Below, one piece after another: positions 1 to 8,738 of a stretch of 47,500 nucleotides of DNA. Position 1 is the stretch's first letter. Every line of letters starts with the position of its first letter. The position numbers and the translations under genes were made by a program. The stretch lies in assembly GCF_030272615.1 (NCBI RefSeq), contig NC_081410.1, positions 147,603,349 through 147,650,848 of the forward strand, in the 5' to 3' direction. The notes under the pieces are model-generated. The model saw nothing but the letters and a program-made list of their open reading frames with translations, made no database searches and was not told the DNA's origin. The stretch comes from Cryptomeria japonica. Lineage: Eukaryota; Streptophyta; Pinopsida; Cupressales; Cupressaceae.

Positions 1-41
1 ACAACTAACTCTCCTTTTTAGTCATTCTCCTTATTAAAAAT

Positions 42-745
42 ATGATGGCTCTTTGGATCGTTGTGTCTTTCACAAAGCTACCCACACTCTACCTCCACTC
101 TTCCTCCCATCACCATCTTGCCCAAAAAACTAGCAATCTTAAGATACTTGCCATTAGAGCCTTTCATATTTATGATGAGGATAACATAGAGCTTGTGTTA
201 GCTCATCTTCGTCGTGTCTTCTTGTTAAATGGGTTTAAAGCCAAAAAAATTTCTAGAGCCTTTTCTCAAGCCAAGGCTCGTATCATACCCAATTCCAATT
301 ATACCCAATCTCCTTCTCCCCCCTTTGCCTCTCTCCCTTATATTGAAGGCATATCCCACAAAATTTCCAAGATCCTTTAAAGAAAGGTCTTTGATGTGCC
401 TTCAAGCCCATTTCTACCTTGAGGGACCGAATGCCAACTCTCAAAGACTCTAGAGACATCCTTCTTAACTCTGGGGTCTACAAGATAGTTTGTTCATGTG
501 GCACACCTTACATCGGTGAAACGGGTCGCTCTTTCATAACTAGAATCAAAGAGCATAGTGTCGACATAATGCATGAGTGTATTTCTAGATCCGCCTTAGC
601 TGAGCATGCCTCCTCCATTAAGCACCACATCTATTTAGAAAGCACACAAATCCTGTTCAAGGAAGTAAACTTTTTTAAGCGCAAGCTTAAAGAAGCCATT
701 GAAATCAATAACTATGCCTCCAACCTTAATCAAGATGAGGGGTAG
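42..745 (+). pseudogene. Penelope-like polyprotein C-terminus with GIY-YIG endonuclease domain, frameshifted
   Basis: This encodes the end of a Penelope-type reverse transcriptase-endonuclease. The first frame (42-377) has the post-RT segment, with SSHHHLAQK near the start and a LPYIEGISHKISKIL block at its end. It hits a stop at 378, and the protein resumes in another frame (about 374-745) after a one-base shift, with a further in-frame TGA near 390. The second frame carries the nuclease: GVY at 473-481 as the GIY motif, then CSC, then YIGETGR with the conserved arginine, then RIKEH. Further on come the histidines of AEHASSIKHH and a KEAIEI stretch holding the likely catalytic glutamate. The two cysteines between GIY and YIG plus the later histidines match the CCHH zinc-binding arrangement known for Penelope endonucleases and not for ordinary GIY-YIG proteins. 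It cannot be translated as one protein. Confidence 0.85.
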
Positions 746-911
746 AGTCTTAGTATTGCCTGACAACTTTTGCTCTCAAACCTTCACACTTTACATCATC
801 ATCATTCTTGATGCCACTCTTATTTGGATCTTCCCTTCCTCCCTCGGTTGTTCCCCTAGGCTTTCCTTTGGCTTCTTCCTATCTTAGTCCTTCTTCTTGT
901 TTCTCTTACTC

Positions 912-916
<5 letters not shown>

Positions 917-943
<27 letters not shown>
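917..943. repeat. (CA)n microsatellite
   Basis: A perfect CA run of about 13 units in the untranslated tail of the Penelope-like element. Confidence 0.95.
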
Positions 944-944
<1 letters not shown>

Positions 945-1152
945 TTTATTTACTCTTTCTTTTGCTTGGTTCTCTTAAATTGTTTTCTTGTATTTTTATT
1001 TTTGTTTTATCTTGGTTTTCTTTTTATTTATATGCTTTCCTAGTTTTCTTTGTACTTGCCTTTTTGTTGTCTTGCTTTTTCTTGTTATTCTTCTCTTTTG
1101 AACTATTGGTTTTTCATTGATACTATTTTTCTCTTGTTTTGTTATTTTGTTA

Positions 1153-1239
1153 TGTGTGTGTGTGTGTATTTCTATACATATGTATATACACAAACATTTA
1201 TGTGTTGGGCATGTTTGTGTGTGTGTGTGTGTGTGTGTA
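1153..1239. repeat. two (TG)n runs
   Basis: Two TG tracts (about 1153-1167 and 1215-1239) separated by about 48 bases in the T-rich tail of the Penelope-like element. Apparent Cys/Val-rich reading frames across them are products of the repeat. Confidence 0.9.
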
Positions 1240-1421
1240 TTCTTATTTTTATTTTGGATTGTGTCTCTGTTCTCTTTTTATTTATTATTTATTATTTTTA
1301 ATTTTTTTCCCTCTATCTTGTCATCCCTCCTCGCTTGATTTTTGTGCCTCCTCCCTCCCTCTTTTTAGCTCCCTGGGTTTGCTTCTTGATCATTTTTCAC
1401 TCTACATGCTCTCTAGCTCTA

Positions 1422-1462
1422 CATCCTGATGAAGGGTCATAGAGTGATCCGAAATGTTGATG
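1422..1462 (+). ncRNA. hammerhead-ribozyme-like motif in Penelope-like 3' region
   Basis: All core parts of a minimal type I hammerhead appear in order: CATC (1422-1425, stem I 5' strand), CTGATGA (1426-1432, conserved core), GGGTCA (1434-1439) pairing with TGATCC (1445-1450) over a 5-base loop as stem II with one G-U pair, GAAA (1451-1454), TGTT, then GATG (1459-1462) closing a 4-bp stem I. Helix III would be almost absent, as reported for Penelope-element hammerheads, which are thought to work as dimers. The stretch after GAA reads ATGTT where ACGTT would restore a two-pair helix III, so one C-to-T change may have damaged it. Position 1433 is an extra unpaired A beside the core. Activity is doubtful; the architecture is clear. 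Confidence 0.55.
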
Positions 1463-1545
1463 CAAAAATTTACACCCAATCTACTCCGAAAGCAGTTGAT
1501 TACTATTTCAAGCAATTTCAAGGTAATCAATTCTCTTAAAGTAAA

Positions 1546-3060
1546 GTTGTGTAGTAATTCTTTATACAAAATACAATACTTTATCAAGCCATGAATACAT
1601 AGAATGACATATAGAACAATACAAACAACATGAATAAACTAACTAACTTGTTGTATATTTAATGATTCACCTCATTTATACAATATAATTACTTAAACAT
1701 ATACACAATGATTTGTAATAACAATAAAAAATTAAATCACTTATCTTTACTCTACTATTTTGGTTACCCAATTGAGTGACCAACTCTCAAGAGGTTAGAA
1801 ATCTACAACTTACAAGATCATCAATGAATTGCAATAATGTATTTGGAAATAATACATTTATAATTGATATATAGACTAATGCCTAAACTTCAGCATTGTG
1901 GAAACCATACATAAATGTTGTTGAGAGTCTTTAACAAAATTCATATTTCAACTTCCATTACAACAAATAAAACACTTTATCCATTAGACTTTTTTAGTAA
2001 TTTATCATAAAGTAGGAGTCTCCATATTCATAGGTCTCTGGATGATCAATAGACAATATTGTGATTCTTTTTGACATGTTGCAAGATAAGGGACAATATT
2101 CCTCATGCAAGACTTCTTTTGTGGTAGTTTTCAAGTGTGAATATTTTGTAGTTGTGCCTATTTTGGAGTTGCTTGAGGTGTGGGAATTTATTCCTATTTA
2201 TCATGAACCTTATCTATTGGACCATCTTTTATTACTTTGCTTCACAAAAAGGAATCTTTTCACCATGAGCATTAGCATTGAAATCCCTTTTTAGCACATA
2301 ATAAAGAACATGAATACATACATTATTATTAACTAGGATAGCTAATAATTCATCACAAAATTAAATTAATATCATCATGACAAGGATTCTAGGTGGTAAA
2401 GAAAATGTAAATCTGTTCAATTCATGAGGCTAATATGTATTTCTCATTTCTCTCACCTAGACCTAAGCCTCTTATTTTATTTAGACTTTTCAACATGTTC
2501 TTTCATTGATTATTGTTGTTTATTTTTTTTCATTTGTTACAATTTTATTCAAAGGTTTAGTTGTTGTCATATAAAAAATAGGTAGAGGTATTAATTTATT
2601 TAGGATTGATAAGGTATCCCCTCCCATTTTCTACCCTCTTGTCACATTCTAAATTCCCACTCAAACTGTTCACTATTGACATGTAGTGGAGTGATTAGTT
2701 GACGAAGAAGGGGAATTCTAAACCTCATCTCGATCCATTTTTCTCTTTATTGGTGTATCAACCATGCAACTGCTTTGGATCACCAAAAGGACCACATGAT
2801 GTTCATTGGAGAGATGAATTCTCTAAATTCTTGAGTTGAATGGGTAAATAATTATACCATTCTTAAGAAACCATAAAGGTTGCTTTAAGAAACTAAGGAA
2901 TAACACTTAACAGAGCTTTGTGGTATTACTCTATGCTATTAGTATTTTGTTCGACCAAAGTTGGATATTAGAGTGTTCATTTCAAATTGGCTTCAAAAAG
3001 TTTGTGGCTTATGGTGCTATGGTGATAGTGTCTCATCAATAACCCTACTGATGTATCATT
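1546..3060. other. unassigned AT-rich stretch
   Basis: No coding remnant, RNA gene or clear repeat was recognised. Open frames here are short and lack protein-like composition. Confidence 0.6.
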
Positions 3061-3065
3061 AGGTA

Positions 3066-3385
3066 GAGGAGTTGTACAAACAGGCAAAGGAGGGTAAGAC
3101 TCGGAGGTTCAGTGTTAGGGATGGATTGTTGATGTTCACCCAGAATTGAGTTTACCTTTCGAAGTGGAAACGGGAGGTGGAGGGAGTTCTTATTTCATTA
3201 GTCAGGCCAATCCCAAAAAGAGGCAACTTGGGAGAAGGCTGAGAACCTCTGGAAATATGAAGACAAGGTTTTGGAGTTCTTGGATCAGAACTACAACCTT
3301 CCTTTCTAAGTGCAAACAAAGTTGGGGGCCTCACAACATGTGTCCAGGACCGTGTTGCCGGTGTCGAGGACGTCGCCTATTTTAG
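3066..3385 (+). pseudogene. Ty3/gypsy chromovirus pol remnant: integrase N-terminal piece joined to chromodomain
   Basis: Two parts of a chromovirus polyprotein lie side by side. The first reads QAKEGKTRRFSVRDGLL and ends near a degraded VYLSKWK, the region just before the integrase zinc-binding domain. The second, in another frame, reads QKEATWEKAENLWKYEDKV and is a typical chromodomain core near the C-terminus, ending in a stop at about 3325. The integrase core that should lie between is missing, so an internal deletion near 3170-3185 joined the two. A TAG interrupts both parts. The fragment is followed directly by a polypurine tract and an LTR, as expected at the 3' end of such an element. 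No 5' part was seen in the window. Confidence 0.6.
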
Positions 3386-4240
3386 GTGGGGGAGGATGTA
3401 AGAGGCTGCTATCTCAAGGAGGTCAGTAGTCTTGTGAGGTGTAAGCCCCCATCCGATTCTCAGCAGGTGGAAGCTATGGTGATTCACAAATGGTTGGTGT
3501 CAAACTACAGTTGTGTGGGAACTGGATGAAACACTTATATAGGGGGAAGCAGAGTACCCCACTATTCACGAGAGAATGTTTCTACAATGTGCTTTACTTC
3601 CTACAGGCGAAGGTTCATGGTCGAGAAATCCAAGGAGGACCGAAACAACATTCCAACAAGAAAAGGTGTTTAGAGTGATTGCAGTGTAATGGTGTGAGTA
3701 GAAGCAGTAGAGAAAGCAGTGTGACTTGGAGTCCCCGTTCAGGGAGGGGGCTTAGGTCGTGTACTGGGTAAGTCATCGCCGACTCATGAGAGAGTTCGTG
3801 GTATGCCAGATCGAGTTCCAAAGGAGACAAGGTCTTTGAGAATTTGGAGTCTACGTGAGAAGCTACAGCCAGGGGCAAGGAGCAGTGTGACCAGTACCAA
3901 TGTTTCAAGAGTAGGCGTGAATCCAGGGGCAAGAACTTGTAATCAAGTGCTTTGAGAAGTACTCGGGGTAGTGACCAACAACATAGTTGGGATTGATTGT
4001 AGACCGAGCCAGGGGTCATTTCTTCATATCAATAAAGCTATCTATTTGCCCTAGTATTGTGTTCATTGTGTAAAGATTTCCGTTGTGCAAGATTGTACGT
4101 TGTTGTGCAAGTGTGTGTGCAAGTTTTGGAGCTTGGGAGTGCTAACAGGCGTGGTCCAAAGTCTTGGAAGTGCTTAGATCTTACTGACAAGTACCAAAAA
4201 GATTGTCGGTGTTGTGCGAGTCAATCTACTCTTTTCTAGT
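3386..4240 (+). repeat. 3' LTR of the chromovirus remnant with polypurine tract
   Basis: A purine tract (GGTGGGGGAGGA, about 3385-3396) precedes TGTAAGAGG at 3397, a normal LTR start. The segment contains AATAAA near 4029 followed by a GT-rich stretch, which suits the LTR polyadenylation region. It is less AT-rich than its surroundings. The right end is estimated: neither the terminal CA nor a target duplication could be fixed, so 4240 is approximate. A 134-codon antisense frame at 3615-4019 has no recognisable content. Confidence 0.5.
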
Positions 4241-4439
4241 TGATAATATTCTTTGTCATTTCCTACTAGGATACTTAATTCTTCACTATGAAAATAAATA
4301 ACCTTATTTGTTCATCTCCCACAAAAATATTAACAAAGAAATTTTGTATATTCTTAAACTAATAAGTTGTGTGTGAATATTTCACACGAAAGTAATTTTG
4401 CAAGACTATAATTTTTTTTTATCATTTGGATTGTATGTT

Positions 4440-4674
4440 AAGTTAAAAAATTCTCAATAGCTTCCACCTTAGGAGATACTCATTCAAGAACATGCTATAC
4501 ATTTTTAGGCTTTCTTGTATGCAAGAAGTAATTTTCCCATTTTATAAGCTTACATTTTGGCTTTTTCTAATTGATTGAATCTTCTTTGTAAATTTGTCGA
4601 TTCCTCTTGTAGCTTTTTCTTATCCCTTTTCAACAATTTTTTAAGGTTCCCCTTTCTAAATGTTCTATGGATAT
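4440..4674 (-). pseudogene. C-terminal end of an older minus-strand retroelement ORF, cut by the Athila-like insertion
   Basis: Read on the minus strand this segment gives lysine/glutamate-rich coding debris such as NLKRNLKK-like and KKKLQEESTNLQRRFNQLEK, suggesting a coiled coil. It continues in order from the relic on the right side of the Athila-like element (16476-17730), so the two were contiguous before that element inserted. It has several stops and frame changes and cannot be functional. Confidence 0.45.
4670..4674. repeat. target site duplication GATAT, left copy
   Basis: GATAT directly precedes the 5' LTR and is repeated at 16471-16475 directly after the 3' LTR. A 5-bp duplication is the normal Ty3/gypsy product. 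Confidence 0.85.
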
Positions 4675-4783
4675 TGATGAGCCTAAACAATGGCTCTATT
4701 TTGATAGATTTTTGATATAATACTCCTGCCTAGGTCTTATGATTAGATGACATTTGGATTATAATACTCTTTTAAGTTGATAC

Positions 4784-5550
4784 TGTATATGGTGAAAATG
4801 GATAGCAATAAACAACAATATTGAAAGACTAAAATGGATTCAACCACTAAACCCTAGCCTAACAATGAACAAAGATCCACCATAACATATGAAGATAACC
4901 TAAGACAATGCAAATAACTCAAAATCACAAAGATTATACCATCACATGTCCACTAGGGTTTTGATCTCCATTCTTCCTATCTCCATTGATCTTGTTTGAT
5001 ATACTTGCTCTCAGATTTTTGTATGCACAAGAGCTCAACAAAGAACGGAATGTGGTTGCAAGTAGAATTGTAGTGTAGTCAATTGATCAAGTAGTTAGGG
5101 TTAGACAATGAAGAAAGCATCTCCTTAAATAGAAGACACAATAGAAAATGGAGGGTTAAGATTGAGAGGTGTAAAAAGAGAGGTCGGCTAGGATTAAAGG
5201 GTAGGTATAAGAAATACCAAAATAATGAAAGAGGTAGGTAGTGTAGGAATTAAGAGATGAATGACATGTGTCATGTGTAGAAAAAGATAATGAATTAATT
5301 AAATAAATAAAGATTTATTTAATTAATAGAAGAAGTAGGACAATTAAATAAATAAAATATTTATTTAATTTAGGAAAGGGATAATTTAAATAAATAAATG
5401 TATTTATTTAAATGAGAAATAAGGCTAGAAGAGGATAAATGAATTAATTAAATAAATAAGGATTTATTTAATTAATAGAAGAATTAGGATTAGATAATTA
5501 AATAAATAAAATATTTATTTAATTAGACATGACAATTTTAGGTGTCTACA
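4784..5550. mobile_element. solo LTR inserted in the 5' LTR
   Basis: This 767-bp block is absent from the 3' LTR of the same element, starts TGTATATGG, ends GTGTCTACA and is flanked by GATAC on both sides (4779-4783 and 5551-5555). It has no coding content, so it is most simply an LTR left by recombination between the two LTRs of a later insertion. On the minus strand it begins TGTAGACACC, which looks like the true LTR start, but orientation is not proven. Its right part (5280-5525) is a set of repeated AT-rich palindromes built on AATTAAATAAAT and ATTTATTTAATT. Confidence 0.85.
5285..5525. repeat. AT-rich palindromic repeats inside the solo LTR
   Basis: A block beginning GAATTAATTAAATAAATAA near 5291 is repeated, with small changes, near 5440. 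Each copy contains inverted pairs of AATTAAATAAAT and ATTTATTTAATT that could form hairpins. A related shorter palindrome lies between them. Confidence 0.75.
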
Positions 5551-6660
5551 GATACCATTTAAGTGTTTCTAAAACTGGTTTAACTTATACCTAAGGATGT
5601 CATATAATGATCTATCTATGCAAATATCTGAAAATAATTATAAATATGGTTTACATTATATCATGTTAGCATTAGTATATACACATGTTTGTTGTGCATT
5701 AATACCATAATGTGGGGTCAACAAAGGTGGAGTAAAGACAAATGGCGGTTCAAAAGATCATCAAATATATAACCGCAATGCAAACCCAGTCAGAGAAATG
5801 CAGTAATGATCAAAACCACTTGACCGGTTCTTCAATAGATTAGTTTATGAACATTTATAACTGTTCTTAGTGGAGCTTAGATCTAGGAGGCTAGTCTTGC
5901 TATATTTTCTCAGCTGTAGGACAGATGTAGTTATGTTGTCTTGCGCTGACTTCTTCTCTTGTTAATAAATCTTGTTCACCTATTCTGTAGGAATGTGGTC
6001 GATCAGTTATAAGTTTGTTATAAGTTTTCCTATAAATAAAGGGGTCTCTCTCCTCTTGGGGATAGAGGAAAAACAACCATAGTATCTTGCAATACACAGT
6101 CTTTTGGTACTATTTATGTATTTTCCAGTCAAGATAAAATAAAGAGATCAATGCGATTTTGAATAATTATATAATTGTAATATGAAGTTCTTGAGATACT
6201 CACTCAAGGGGGCCCACTTGATGAGTAATCCTTTGTATGTTTCAGTTAGTTTTATACTTTTGTAGCAGTTGTTTCTGCAATTGTCTATTCTTGCAGCCAT
6301 AAGAAATAGTTCCTGTGTCTGTTCCTGCAACCACAACAACAGAGTAGTTCCTGCTGCCCGCCAGAACTTTGTCATTTAATAGTAGTTGTTTAAAGTAATT
6401 TTCAGTAGTAAGATTAAAGTATTAGTTCATTTGAAATTCTATGTGTTTACTTTGAGAAGAATTCCCTTTCCTGCAGTAATATAGGATGGTTGCAATATGA
6501 ACTTGGTGCACATACAGTGCTGGCCCATTTCAAGTTTACGTCCTTGGTTGATAACTAAAAGAGCCTTTGCCACAGGAAAAGTTAGCTATTTAAGGATATT
6601 TAGTCTCTGAATTGTGTTTTATTACCTAGTTACCATTCTAGTTGTGAGGACCAACATTTT

Positions 6661-6680
6661 TGGCGTTGTTGTCGGGGATG
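6661..6680 (+). other. primer binding site, tRNA-Asp type
   Basis: TGGCGTTGTTGTCGGGGATG lies four bases after the 5' LTR. It matches the sequence complementary to the 3' end of plant tRNA-Asp (TGGCGCCGTTGCCGGGGA) except at C-to-T positions. Athila elements typically use this primer. Confidence 0.75.
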
Positions 6681-6760
6681 GTGCCAAGCGAAGGACTTGT
6701 TGTAAACCATTAGTTTTAAGTTTTCTTAATTAGCTCTTTGAATTTACTTCATTAATATGC

Positions 6761-8737
6761 ATGCATAGGAGGAGAAGAGATGCATTAGGAAGATTTATTC
6801 CCTCGCATTCTACTCAAGATATAAGATCAGATCAAGCACCTGAAGTAAACCCAACATTTTACCTCTAGTCATTTATTAGGGACCAATCGCAGCAAATCCT
6901 CCACCTCCACCTGTAAATCCAACATTTGAGTTCCCCATTATCGATCTGCATGATAATGCAAATTTGAAAAACATACCAGCCTCTTCACTTCCAAAATTTC
7001 ATGGATTGGTAGCAGAAGATCTTGACACCTTCCTATTTGAATTTGATATCCTTTGCAGAAGTTATGATTATACCACTGATGCTCATAAACTCAAGTTATT
7101 CCCTGCTACTTTGAAAGAAGCTGCCTTGAGATGGTTTATGAGTTTGGGAAGAAATGTAATCACTACCTGGGAGGGAATGAAAACAAACTTCTTGGATAAG
7201 TATAAAGACTATTGTAGGAGAATGGACCGACATGGTGATGATATATTTAGAATGACACAAAAAGAAGATGAGAGCCTGGAAGACTATTTGGAAAGGTTTT
7301 TATTTAGTGTCAGCAAATCCAAACATAGTAATCTAAGTGAAGATTCTATGAAGTTGATTTTTCTAAGAGGCATCAATGATGACTATGTTGACTCCTTAAA
7401 TCTAATGGGAGGAGGAGATATTACTCAAGTTCAATGGGATGATATTAGACAAATGTGTCAAAAGTATTGAAGAGCTGCAACAAAAAGGGGAAGACACTAT
7501 AGGCCTGGTTCTTCAATTGTAGAGTCATCTTCAACAGTCTTGAGAATGGAGATAACTCATATGTTGAAGGATTTTAAATAAGATATAATTAATAATATGG
7601 CTACCCAATTGGATACACTACAGGCAAAAAAGAAGCATGAGGAGGCAGAGGCTATGCTTGCTAAACTTTGTCCTCACCATCGACAAAAGAAGAAGGACTG
7701 TAGATGCAAAGTGTTAGCTAAAATTGATATCCATCAGAGTTCCCCACATTTCAAGCCTGTCTACGGAGATGATGAACAACTTTTTTATGTTGCACAACGA
7801 AGGCCTTGGCCTCCAAGACAAGGTATGCCACAAGATCCATTGTCATTTTCTAATTCTTATATGAACTAGACTTGAATGCACAAAATAATCAGTGGCAACC
7901 ACCATATTCCCAAAATTTTGGAAATTATACTCCTCAGTCTTGGAATAACTCTCAAAACCCTTGGCCTAATTATCAAAATTCCTCATCTCAATGGTAGAAG
8001 TCATAAGGGAATTGGTCTCCCCCTCAAAGTAACTGGCAAAAATCACCACAATGGAGGGGAGGACAACAATGGGCAAACCAGTCATCCACAACAATAGTCC
8101 CAACAACCAACTTTAATGCCACCAGCTCCTACTGCCACTTCATCCAAGCCAACCCAATTGTCAACTCAGCCTGTTCCAAATCCAAATAATAAACCACAAC
8201 AACAACAACAACAAGTTTTTTCAATTGATCCTAATAACTATCCTGCATACTCTCTCAATATGAGTGATATTCATTTGAGATCAGGGACAACATTGCCTAC
8301 TCCATCTCCTCCAGTCATAACAGAGTTACCAACAGAGGAGACTGCTCAGGAAAGCATACCTGATAAATCTGGAAATCCTAAATAGGTTCAGCAGTCCGAA
8401 ACTTCAGATATACCTATAAGAACTCTCTTGTTTCCTCAAAGATTGCAGGTAGAAGTATCTAGGCAACAGGATGATATAGCTTTTGATCTTATTGATTAGC
8501 TAAAACATATATGTGTTAAAATTCCACTGTTTCAAGCTATTAAAGATATTCCCATATATGGAAAAACTATTAAAGAGGCATGTATGAAGAAACTTGGGAG
8601 GAAGAAAAAAGATCCAAAAACAGTGCATGTGGTAGGATAGTTGGCTGATATTATGTTAGGAAAAATAGCAGTCCCTAAATATTCCGACCCAGGTAGCCCT
8701 ATTGTCAAGGTAGTCATTAATGGAACTAAAAAAAAAA
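6761..8737 (+). pseudogene. gag: gag of the Athila-like element, broken
   Basis: Gag would form the particle coat that packages element RNA. The likely start is ATG 6761 (MHRRRRDALGRFIPSHST); a frame change near 6880 leads into the main frame. The capsid-like retrotransposon gag domain is clear at about 6985-7470, with KFHGL, ALRWFMSL, ITTWEGMKTNFLDKY and ESLEDYLERF. In-frame stops follow: TGA 7468, TAA 7579, TAG 7867, TAG 8095, TAG 8383, TAG 8497 and TAG 8638. Between about 7870 and 8100 an Asn/Gln/Trp-rich linker reads better in a neighbouring frame, implying two compensating indels. No CCHC knuckle is recognised; CPHHRQKKKDCRC at about 7666-7704 is Cys/His-rich but does not fit. The frame runs into protease at an A-run (8728-8737) where one base is out of register. 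Confidence 0.8.
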
Positions 8738-8738
8738 T

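Larger units (their letters stand above)
1..1545 (+). mobile_element. Penelope-like retroelement, 3' part (left end outside window)
   Basis: The window opens inside a Penelope-like element. Coding sequence for the C-terminal part of the polyprotein lies at about 42-745, followed by a T/C-rich untranslated tail with (CA)n and (TG)n runs and a hammerhead-like motif at 1422-1462. Penelope-like elements encode a reverse transcriptase followed by a GIY-YIG endonuclease and are often flanked by pseudo-LTRs carrying hammerhead motifs; the order here fits. The reverse transcriptase core would lie to the left of base 1. The right boundary is uncertain: nothing element-like is seen after about 1545. 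A conifer group of these elements, proposed to descend from arthropods, is known, and this copy may belong to it, but that assignment is from family knowledge only. Confidence 0.8.
4675..6656 (+). repeat. 5' LTR of the Athila-like element, split by a solo LTR
   Basis: Matches the 3' LTR along its length once the inserted 4784-5550 and one GATAC copy are removed, leaving about 1.21 kb against 1204 bp. The two pieces are 4675-4783 and 5556-6656. It ends CCAACA at 6656. A CTATAAATAAAG segment near 6030 may hold the TATA or polyadenylation signal. A 75-codon antisense frame (6148-6375) also occurs in the 3' LTR and is taken as a by-product of the duplication. Confidence 0.88.

Noticed and set aside
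996-1338. Overlapping frames on both strands, Cys/Val/Phe-rich or Lys/Thr-rich
   Set aside because: Produced by TG repeats and T-rich tail of the Penelope-like element.
3615-4019. 134-codon antisense frame
   Set aside because: Lies inside an LTR, shows no domain and no protein-like pattern.
6148-6375. 75-codon antisense frame in the 5' LTR, with a matching frame at 15962-16189 in the 3' LTR
   Set aside because: Conservation is explained by the LTRs being copies of each other; the differences do not favour silent changes by eye and no motif is present.
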